Below, one piece after another: positions 1 through 5,008 of a stretch of DNA of 10,455 nucleotides. Within the stretch, counting starts at the first letter, position 1. Each line of letters opens with the position of its first letter. The stretch is from JBFMFE01 sp040752295. GTDB taxonomy: Bacteria; UBP15; UBA6099; JBFMBQ01. Both the position numbers and the translations under genes were made by a program. The stretch covers positions 1 to 10,455 of the forward strand of contig JBFMFE010000077.1 in NCBI GenBank assembly GCA_040752295.1. The letters are read 5' to 3'. The notes under the pieces are model-generated. The model made no database searches. It was not told the origin of the DNA and was given only the letters and a program-made list of their open reading frames with translations.

Positions 1-1
1 G

Positions 2-1441
2 ACGATGGATTACCTCGACCCCTCGTGGACTGAAAGGAACGTCTACCCCTTCTCCTGGCTCTTCATGAAAAACAACTTCCGGCGGTACCATGATCTCTAC
101 TTCGCTCCCCGCATGACTGTAACGGCGCTCGCCCTCATCCTCGCACTCTCCGTCTTCCTCACCGCTCGCTCCCTCTTCGGAAACACGGCTGCGCCCATCG
201 CCGCCGCCCTCCTCTGCTTCAACCCCGAAATCCTCGCCCATGCGCCCCTCATGACCGCCGACCTCATGACCACGTGTTTTTTTTTTGCCGCCTTCCTCTC
301 CTTCACCCGGCTGCTCGCGTCCCCGCGCCCCCTCATCACGTTCTCCGCGGGCGTCTTCACAGGACTCGCCCTCCTCTCCAAGTTCACCGCCGCCCTTCTC
401 TTCCCTCTGCTCATTCTCGCGCTCGTCCTCTCCCTCTTTTCCCGCGGCTCCGCAGAAAAAAGTCCCCCGCGACTGACGCTCGTCTGTCACGCCGCCGCCG
501 CGCTCGCCGTCGCGCTCCTCATCCTGAACCTCGGCTACGGTTCCCACCGCTCTTGCCTCCCGCTCGCCGGCTCGCACTGGAACAGCCCGCTCTTCTCCGC
601 CCTGAAAAACTCCCCCCTCGGAACCGTCCCCCTCCCCGTTCCCCGCCTCTACCTGCACGCCTTCGACACCCAACTCGCCTCGGCAGATAAAAAAATCTTC
701 ACCTACTACCTCAACGGCTCCCTCTCGCGCGAAGGATGGTACTCTTACTACTGGGTCGCACTCCTCCTGAAAACCCCGCTCCCCCTCCTCATCGCCGCCG
801 CCGCCGCCCTCGCCTCGTCGTTCCGCCGCGGCGCACGCCTCGAGGAAAAACTCCTTTGGCTCCCTCCCGCGGCGTTCATGATCACCTTCACCTTCTTCGT
901 GCGCATTGACCTCGGTGTCCGTTACCTCCTCCCCATCGTCCCTTTCCTCGCGCTCCTCGGCGCGGGCGCGCTCGCCCGCGTCGCCGCCCGCGGCAGGGCA
1001 GCTGCCCTCGCCGTCACCCTCCTCTCCCTGTGGTACGCCTCCTCCATCTTCACGACGTTCGGCAACGGCCTCGCATACTTCAACGAACTCGCCGGCGGTC
1101 CCGCCGGCGGCAGCCGCTTCCTTCTCGAATCCAACCTCGACTGGGGTCAGAACCTCGTGCGCCTGAAAAAATACCTCGAACTCAACCCCTCGCGCCCGCT
1201 GCTCGTTTACAACTACGGGCTTGTCCCACCCTCCGCGTACGGAATCCGCGACGCGGGGTGGGTCCCATGCAGCCGCACTCCCGCCGTCGTCGCCGTCAGC
1301 GTCAATTACTTAAAGGGTATTGACCCTTTCCAGGGACGCCCCCCCGAATGTTTCGCATGGCTCGCGGAAATGAAACCGACGGCGTCCCTCGGCGCCGGTC
1401 TCCTCGTCTTCGACGCGAGAGAAAAAAACCGGAAACCCTGA
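2..1441 (+). CDS. GT-C / ArnT-PMT-like membrane glycosyltransferase, 5' end outside window
   Basis: Integral membrane protein of the dolichyl-phosphate-mannose/ArnT-like (GT39/GT83, 'PMT_2') glycosyltransferase type. Such enzymes move a sugar from a polyprenyl-phosphate donor to a periplasmic acceptor. The frame is open to the window edge. The first Met (base 5) lies inside what is normally the first periplasmic loop, so the first helix and its catalytic acidic motif are probably upstream. Numbering from that Met, there is a helix at about 38-57, then a family-like 'FNPEILAHAPLMTADL' stretch (72-87, H79 and D86), about eight further hydrophobic segments to about 350, and a C-terminal periplasmic part with 'NLDWGQNL' (377-384) and 'YNYGLVPPSAYGI', both typical of this family. 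Family membership is secure; substrate cannot be told. The stop is 8 bp from the convergent next gene. A T10 run at 277-286 encodes part of a helix. Confidence 0.82.
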   Translation, partial: TMDYLDPSWTERNVYPFSWLFMKNNFRRYHDLYFAPRMTVTALALILALSVFLTARSLFGNTAAPIAAALLCFNPEILAHAPLMTADLMTTCFFFAAFLSFTRLLASPRPLITFSAGVFTGLALLSKFTAALLFPLLILALVLSLFSRGSAEKSPPRLTLVCHAAAALAVALLILNLGYGSHRSCLPLAGSHWNSPLFSALKNSPLGTVPLPVPRLYLHAFDTQLASADKKIFTYYLNGSLSREGWYSYYWVALLLKTPLPLLIAAAAALASSFRRGARLEEKLLWLPPAAFMITFTFFVRIDLGVRYLLPIVPFLALLGAGALARVAARGRAAALAVTLLSLWYASSIFTTFGNGLAYFNELAGGPAGGSRFLLESNLDWGQNLVRLKKYLELNPSRPLLVYNYGLVPPSAYGIRDAGWVPCSRTPAVVAVSVNYLKGIDPFQGRPPECFAWLAEMKPTASLGAGLLVFDAREKNRKP

Positions 1442-1449
1442 CGGAGCGC

Positions 1450-2043
1450 TCACACCGTCACCCACTGCGCCTCGTAAATCTCTTCTCCCTCCTTCGCCTC
1501 CCCCTCGAGCTTCACACGAAACGGCAGATCGGCTACCTTCTCGTCCTTCATGATGTACCACCACGCCGTCACCGTCGCCTGCTCCGCCTTCCCCTTCTCC
1601 ACCTGCCTGCTGCCCAGCTCAAGAAGCGAAACCTCGATGCCCTTCAACGCCACCGGCTCTGTGAGATTTATCTTCAAAAAAAGGTACTCCCCGCTCCTGT
1701 CCACCACAACGTCCTTCAACGGGAGCTTCAGGCGAGGTCGAAGTTCGCGGTGCTTCTCTAAAAAAGTGGATATGGCGTGGATGTAAACGCTCCGCCGCCG
1801 CTTCCCTGCCTCTGCTTCGATTTCCGACCTCCGCGCCGGGTCCGCGAGCACTTCCCTCGCGTACCTCACCGCCAGGCGGAAAAGCTCCACCTGCTTCTGC
1901 TCGGCGGGACTCTTCCGCCGCGCCGGATCGCGCCTCGGCTTGCGGCTCAGATATGGCTTGCCGCCGCGCACCTTTATCACGAATTCAGTGCCGCGGGTCT
2001 TTACCCACTCGCAAAGATCGATCCTGTCGCGCTTCTTCGCCAT
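1450..2043 (-). CDS. Conserved-type hypothetical protein (197 aa) with 'A-x-x-x-LADP' helix and beta-rich C-terminus
   Basis: No named function. The N-terminus is very basic with 'GGKPYLSRKPRRDPARRK' (27-44), then a helical part with 'FRLAVRYAREVLADPARRSEIEAEA' features (about 55-79) and 'VYIHAISTFL' (86-95). A beta-rich C-terminus (about 103-197) contains 'GIEVSLLELGS' and 'ATVTAWWYI'. The order basic 'KP' segment, 'F..A..YA...LADP', 'Y..A...F', then a 'V.V.....G..VE.G.A......W.Y' sheet is one I recall from unnamed hypothetical families in several phyla; this is recollection, not a search. I start it at the ATG ending at 2043 (MAKKRDR) because the conserved-looking part begins there. In-frame ATGs at 2070 and 2196 exist, but none has a clear SD and the sequence beyond 2070 is AT-richer. 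The GAG/AAG/GTG codon use matches the other minus-strand gene, supporting real coding. Confidence 0.62.
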   Translation of the reverse strand: MAKKRDRIDLCEWVKTRGTEFVIKVRGGKPYLSRKPRRDPARRKSPAEQKQVELFRLAVRYAREVLADPARRSEIEAEAGKRRRSVYIHAISTFLEKHRELRPRLKLPLKDVVVDRSGEYLFLKINLTEPVALKGIEVSLLELGSRQVEKGKAEQATVTAWWYIMKDEKVADLPFRVKLEGEAKEGEEIYEAQWVTV

Positions 2044-2212
2044 CGGTACGCCGCCGCGGGTCACATCCATTTTATCGGCGTGAATCGCGAAGGTAAAGCC
2101 CCGCAACCCATGACGCTTCGCCGTGCCCTCAAACGTTGCGTATGTATAATCCAGAACCTGATATAATTGGTCGCAAACACCGCTCTCCGATAACATCTTA
2201 GCGGGGTGATGT

Positions 2213-2234
2213 AACGTGTATGAAACGTGTATGA
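2213..2234. repeat. Perfect 11-bp tandem repeat, two copies
   Basis: The unit AACGTGTATGA occurs at 2213-2223 and immediately again at 2224-2234. The rest of the gap between the hypothetical gene and thiE (2235-2388) is AT-richer and holds no gene. I see no TPP-riboswitch core there and no convincing promoter. The repeat may be a tandem protein-binding site or a duplication scar. Confidence 0.55.
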
Positions 2235-2388
2235 AAGAAGAAGAGGATGATGAATCTAAAATCCGTCCCCGCGGAAGCGGATAATCGAAATCAGAATTTC
2301 AAAGGGAAGTTTTTACCTCTACGTTCAACACTCATCATCCTGCATTGGATATTCGCTTTTAAATACTTCACTTCGGTAAATAATTACG

Positions 2389-3018
2389 ATGATTGAAAGA
2401 ATGCAGAACGTCCGCCTGTATCTGATAACCGACGACCTTCGAAGCGCCGGAAGGCGGACCGAAGACGTCGCGGCGGGTGCGGTCCGCGGCGGCGCCGGCG
2501 CCGTCCAGTACAGACCGTGGAAAGTGTCCGACGGAGACTTCCTCCGCACCGCCGTGCGCCTGCGCGCCATAACTAAAGAAAAAAGCGCACTCCTGATAAT
2601 AAACGACAGGTGCGACGTAGCCCTCGCGGCGGACGCCGACGGCGTACACCTCGGCGCCGGCGACTTCCCGGTGGAAACCGCTCGAAAACTCCTCGGCCCC
2701 GATAAAATCATCGGCTTCTCCGCCCATTCCCTCGAAGAAGCCCGCGCTGCGGAAGCCGACGGCGCCGACTACCTCACACTCAGCCCCCTGTTCCCCACCG
2801 CCTCGGCGTCCCGCAAACGCGAGCCTCTCGGCATCGAACGCTGGTTGGAAATCGCCTCCCGCGTCTCCATTCCCGCGTTCGCACTCGGCGGCGTCAGCCT
2901 CCACAACGTGCACACCCTCCGCGCCGAGGGCATCCAGCGCGTCGCCGCCGTCTCATCCCTCACGGAAGCCGACGACGTCGCGCTCGCCGCTCGGCTCATG
3001 GCGGCTGCCCTCGAATAA
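2389..3018 (+). CDS. thiE: Thiamine-phosphate synthase (ThiE/TenI family)
   Basis: ThiE couples hydroxymethylpyrimidine diphosphate to the thiazole phosphate to give thiamine monophosphate, in the cytoplasm. The 209-aa product is the normal size for this TIM-barrel family. Visible motifs: 'LYLITDD' (10-16), 'VQYRPWK' (39-45, diphosphate-binding Arg/Lys strand), 'INDRCDVALAADADGVHLG' (71-89; N72, D73, D84, H87), D92, 'IGFSAHS' (108-114), 'ADGADYLTLSPLFPT' (123-137), K143 and 'ALGGVS' (165-170). The 'R-P-W-K' segment is one residue longer than the usual 'R-x-K', which is unusual. The related tautomerase TenI cannot be fully excluded, but the conserved IND, DGVHLG and SPLFPT motifs favour ThiE. 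Start choice is uncertain: ATGs at 2389 and 2401 both lack a good SD, though the second has a weak 'GAAAGA'. There are no other thiamin genes nearby and it is transcribed alone. Confidence 0.88.
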   Translation: MIERMQNVRLYLITDDLRSAGRRTEDVAAGAVRGGAGAVQYRPWKVSDGDFLRTAVRLRAITKEKSALLIINDRCDVALAADADGVHLGAGDFPVETARKLLGPDKIIGFSAHSLEEARAAEADGADYLTLSPLFPTASASRKREPLGIERWLEIASRVSIPAFALGGVSLHNVHTLRAEGIQRVAAVSSLTEADDVALAARLMAAALE

Positions 3019-3115
3019 CGCAAACCCCCCGTGGAAACCCGGTAAACTACGCGGAACTTTTTTCCCGCCGACCACGCTGACCCCACGGAACGGCGATTGA
3101 AAAACAACGCCCACC

Positions 3116-3976
3116 CTATCCGGAGCCGCCCCCGCCTTCACCGTACTCCTTCCTCATCTCCTCCAGCACCTCGTTCAGCATCACCGGCTCGTCCGTCTGT
3201 ATCGCGTCCGCCCCCGCCTCGATGATCCTGCGCATCACCTCGGGCGTCTCCCCCGTCCACATCGTGTTGACGAATACCATCGCCCCGCGGGCGTGCGCCG
3301 CCTCCACAAGCTCGTCCATAACGTCGGCGAAATTGTGGTAGTGCGTGTTGAACGCCGCGGGCGATGGCAGCTCCACCATCACCTCGTCCATCTCGTCGAG
3401 CTTCGATATGTTCGGCATCACCGGCGCCTTCGGGTAAAGCCTGCGGAATTCCTTCTGCCTCGCGTTGCTCCCCACGACTATCATGTTGTCAGGGAGAAAC
3501 CCGTACTCCTCGAGAAGACGCACCGCCTCCTCGTTCGGCGGCTCCTTCTGGTCCATGTAAAGCCCGATGCGTCCCTTCATCGCCTTCAGCGCGTCCTCAA
3601 GCGAGGGAACCTTCACCCCGCGAAACTCCTCCCCGAACCACGACCCGGCGTCCAACTTCGTGATCTGTGCGAGCGTGAACAGCTTCACCACGCCGAGGTT
3701 CCCCGTCGTCCTGAGAAGCGCGAAATCGTGCATCACCACCGGCCTGCCGTCCTTCGTGTACTGCACGTCGAGTTCGACGTAATCAAAACCAAGCTCGATC
3801 GCCTTCTCGATCGCGGGAATCGTGTTCTCAGGCGCGAACTTCTTCGCGCCCCGGTGTGCGACCTTCAGCAGACCCAGGTTCGGCTTCGCCGTGGGAACCG
3901 GTTCCGCCCCGCGCACAACCCCCGGCAACGCGATAACGAAAACCGCGAAACACGCCCGGACGGCTATCCGCTTCAT
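3116..3976 (-). CDS. Exported glycerophosphodiester phosphodiesterase (GDPD family)
   Basis: Hydrolyses glycerophosphodiesters (deacylated phospholipids) to sn-glycerol 3-phosphate and an alcohol, probably in the periplasm. The 286-aa protein starts with a signal peptide (K2-R3, hydrophobic 8-21, 'VRGA' near 21-24). The catalytic set is present: 'AHRGAKKFAPENT' (H41, R42, E50, N51), 'YVELDV' (E68, D70) and 'VMHD' (catalytic H83, D84). Further on are 'LYMDQKEPP' (139-147; D142/K144 in place of the usual E-x-K), 'VNTMWTGET' (237-244) and 'GADAIQTDEP' (255-264), as expected for a GDPD TIM barrel. It ends in a glycine-rich tail. The start at 3976 is set by a good SD (GGGAGGAG, 7 nt upstream) and a TATAAT further up; an upstream in-frame ATG at 4048 would spoil the signal peptide. 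It could serve lipid recycling or phosphate scavenging. A lipoprotein cysteine is not visible. Confidence 0.92.
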   Translation of the reverse strand: MKRIAVRACFAVFVIALPGVVRGAEPVPTAKPNLGLLKVAHRGAKKFAPENTIPAIEKAIELGFDYVELDVQYTKDGRPVVMHDFALLRTTGNLGVVKLFTLAQITKLDAGSWFGEEFRGVKVPSLEDALKAMKGRIGLYMDQKEPPNEEAVRLLEEYGFLPDNMIVVGSNARQKEFRRLYPKAPVMPNISKLDEMDEVMVELPSPAAFNTHYHNFADVMDELVEAAHARGAMVFVNTMWTGETPEVMRRIIEAGADAIQTDEPVMLNEVLEEMRKEYGEGGGGSG

Positions 3977-3983
3977 GTCTCTT

Positions 3984-4010
3984 CTCCTCCCTTCGCAATC
4001 GGAAATTATA
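3984..4010 (-). promoter_or_regulatory. -10 box and Shine-Dalgarno of the GDPD gene
   Basis: Read on the minus strand, a consensus TATAAT lies at 4010-4005, followed by GGGAGGAG at 3991-3984 and, after 7 nt, the ATG at 3976. No convincing -35 is seen (only a T-rich stretch about 17 nt upstream). The short leader of about 20-25 nt agrees with the chosen start. Confidence 0.6.
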
Positions 4011-4048
4011 ACCCTTACCGCTCGGAAAACGAAAAAGCGACCGCACAC

Positions 4049-4074
4049 GGGAAGCCGCTCCCTGCGCGCTTCCC
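4049..4074 (-). terminator. Possible weak terminator hairpin after the small membrane gene
   Basis: A perfect 7-bp inverted repeat (GGGAAGC at 4049-4055, GCTTCCC at 4068-4074) lies between the small membrane gene and the GDPD gene. On the minus strand it is followed, after a gap of about 13 nt, by TTTTTCGTTTT (4035-4025). The gap makes it a poor intrinsic terminator, so this is tentative. Confidence 0.3.
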
Positions 4075-4109
4075 CGGTACGCGCCGCGCCGGGTCCCCGA
4101 ACCCCTCGG

Positions 4110-4405
4110 TCAATTCTTGAAAAGCTGCCTCGGACGAATGAACGGCATCAGACGCGTCCGGCACGCCTCATCGCAGCGCGAAGCGAACGCCGAACGAATG
4201 AGCCAGAACGCAAGCGTCAGGCTCATCGAGATGAGGGCCGTGGACGCGAAAAGCGAGAAAGCGCTATCGGTATAAGCTCCCTCAAAACGGGAAGGGTAAA
4301 ATAAAGCACCGTGAGCGACATAACCCAGCTCAAGGTGAAAAGCGCTATAAGCCATATCCAGAACGGCAGTCGCCCCATCGTCTTCCGCATTTCCGTAATC
4401 CGCAT
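4110..4405 (-). pseudogene. Small two-helix membrane protein split by an apparent frameshift
   Basis: Unrecognised family. Frame A starts at 4405 (MRITEMRKTMGRLPFW...), gives a membrane helix at about 15-41 and 'LRELIPIALS' (41-50), then degenerates into a Ser/Arg/Pro tail with a stop at 4223. Frame B, ending at 4110, carries a second clear helix ('ASTALISMSLTLAFWLIRSAF') and a basic Cys-containing tail ending 'RPRQLFKN'. Frame B has no sensible sequence upstream of about 4260. Joining them by a -1 shift (one missing base) around 4245-4262, near a TTTT run, gives a coherent protein of about 98 residues. It could be a real broken gene, a base-call error or programmed slippage; there is no obvious slippery heptamer. 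A G-rich SD-like stretch (GAGGGGGAGAG) abuts the ATG. If the frameshift is not real, the gene would be a 60-aa protein at 4223-4405. Confidence 0.5.
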
Positions 4406-4441
4406 CTCTCCCCCTCAGTCTCATATTATCCACCGAACGGG

Positions 4442-4472
4442 TATATACTGAACCCTGTACACAGTTCCGCAA
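4442..4472 (-). promoter_or_regulatory. Candidate promoter with dyad operator in an elongated spacer
   Basis: On the minus strand a -35-like TTGCGG (4472-4467) and a -10-like TATATA (4447-4442) are separated by 19 bp. The spacer is almost filled by an imperfect palindrome at 4450-4467 (plus strand GAACCCTGTACACAGTTC; arms GAAC/GTTC, core TGTACA). A long spacer with a dyad inside is the layout of MerR-family promoters. The assignment is inference, and no regulator gene is present in the window. It would serve the small membrane gene starting at 4405, with a leader of about 30 nt. Confidence 0.35.
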
Positions 4473-4539
4473 TGAACGGCTTTTTCCCGATTTGACACCC
4501 GGCGCCGTCTTTTGTCCCGAAATCATCCTGAATCTACGC

Positions 4540-4688
4540 TATTCTTCATGAATTTTCCGTTTTTCGCAGCCGCGTCCCCGGCGAGTCTTTAAACAGATTG
4601 AAAAAGTGTCGGAAGGTTGACAAAAGTCGCTAAAGAAAACAAAAGAAAACCATTGTTTGAAAAAGTTTATAAAAATTTTTAAAAGTAC
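4540..4688. other. AT-rich block upstream of the 22-codon gene
   Basis: No gene is seen between 4473 and 4688. The second half (about 4580-4688) is strikingly A/T-rich against the surrounding GC-rich DNA, with A-tracts and the palindrome AAAAATTTTT at 4671-4680 directly before the -35 box at 4689. It probably acts as an UP element or bent DNA for the strong promoter that follows. A lone TTGACA at 4617-4622 has no matching -10. Confidence 0.5.
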
Positions 4689-4716
4689 TTGACAACCGAT
4701 GAGTGCGGTGTAATAT
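4689..4716 (+). promoter_or_regulatory. Strong sigma-70-type promoter of the Lys/Ala peptide gene
   Basis: A consensus -35 TTGACA (4689-4694), a 16-bp spacer and TAATAT (4711-4716; a second choice is ATATAT at 4713-4718 with an 18-bp spacer). The A/T-rich block directly upstream fits an UP element. Transcription would begin near 4722-4725, giving a leader of about 33 nt before the ATG at 4757. Confidence 0.65.
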
Positions 4717-4742
4717 ATGTAACCATAGTTGATGTCTGGCGG

Positions 4743-4751
4743 AAAGGAGGT
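4743..4751 (+). promoter_or_regulatory. Near-perfect Shine-Dalgarno of the Lys/Ala peptide gene
   Basis: AAAGGAGGT matches the anti-SD end of 16S rRNA along its whole length and lies 5 nt before the ATG at 4757. It is by far the strongest ribosome binding site in the window and is the main evidence that the tiny reading frame is translated. Confidence 0.8.
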
Positions 4752-4756
4752 GTAAG

Positions 4757-4825
4757 ATGGCAAAGAAGAAAAAGGCAGCCAAAAAGAAACCCGCAAAGAA
4801 GAAGGCTGCGAAAAAGAAGAAATAG
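4757..4825 (+). CDS. 22-residue Lys/Ala-rich basic peptide (minimal histone-H1-tail-like)
   Basis: A complete 22-codon gene: ATG, 21 sense codons and tandem stops TAG-TAA. The product is 14 Lys, 6 Ala, 1 Pro and the initiator Met, arranged as lysine blocks of 4, 3, 3 and 4 separated by AA, PA and AA (K3-6, K9-11, K14-16, K19-22). There are no hydrophobic, acidic or aromatic residues, so it cannot fold alone and should bind nucleic acid or another polyanion. The composition resembles the C-terminal tails of histone H1 and of bacterial H1-like proteins (Hc1, AlgP type), but without any other domain. It has its own promoter, an excellent SD and its own terminator, with no neighbour in the transcript. 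Lysine codons are 9 AAG to 5 AAA, unlike the AAA-dominated plus-strand neighbour. Possible roles are nucleoid compaction, RNA or ribosome association, or polyamine-like charge neutralisation. Function is inference; translation is well supported. Confidence 0.75.
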   Translation: MAKKKKAAKKKPAKKKAAKKKK

Positions 4826-4854
4826 TAATAATCTCGTAACTCGAGACAAACTGC

Positions 4855-4895
4855 GGGGCATACCGGCGACTTTACGGGTATGCCCCCTTTTGTTT
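4855..4895 (+). terminator. Intrinsic terminator of the Lys/Ala peptide gene
   Basis: A perfect 10-bp stem, GGGGCATACC (4855-4864) with GGTATGCCCC (4877-4886), and a 12-nt loop, followed by CTTTTGTTTCT. It lies 30 nt after the stop codon and defines a monocistronic transcript of about 170 nt. Confidence 0.88.
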
Positions 4896-4940
4896 CTCCC
4901 CCCCCCGCGCATATGACGCGGAGACCCGCGGTCCTGCCCT

Positions 4941-4969
4941 TTGCGAAAACCCGGCCCCATATGTATAAT
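4941..4969 (+). promoter_or_regulatory. Promoter of the acyl-CoA synthetase gene
   Basis: TTGCGA (4941-4946), an exact 17-bp spacer and a perfect TATAAT (4964-4969) preceded by TG. The predicted start near 4976 leaves a leader of about 33 nt before the ATG at 5009. No SD is seen in that leader. Confidence 0.7.
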
Positions 4970-5008
4970 TCCGTCGCTCACGCACGCTGAACAACCCGCC
5001 CGGCGACC

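Noticed and set aside
2197..2388. TPP riboswitch in front of thiE
   Set aside because: No CTGAGA or other THI-box core is found, and the leader is AT-rich without the expected stems.
3293..4120. 275-codon plus-strand open frame opposite the GDPD gene
   Set aside because: Arg/His/Leu-rich low-complexity translation without motifs. The minus strand carries an intact GDPD with catalytic residues, signal peptide and SD.
4406..4526. Upstream extension of the small membrane gene to an ATG at 4526
   Set aside because: That frame crosses the candidate promoter and has no membrane or conserved character before the second helix. The frameshift model explains both frames better.
4617..4645. Second promoter from the TTGACA at 4617
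   Set aside because: No -10-like hexamer at 15-19 bp spacing; the sequence there is CAAAAG and A-rich.
4426..4690. Replication origin (TTATCCACC near an AT-rich block)
   Set aside because: Only one imperfect DnaA-box-like 9-mer is present, with no cluster and no dnaA, dnaN or parAB genes nearby.
4905..4921. Inverted repeat CCGCG-CATATGA-CGCGG upstream of the acyl-CoA synthetase promoter
   Set aside because: Five-bp GC arms are expected by chance in this composition. It has no T-tract and is not placed within the promoter boxes.
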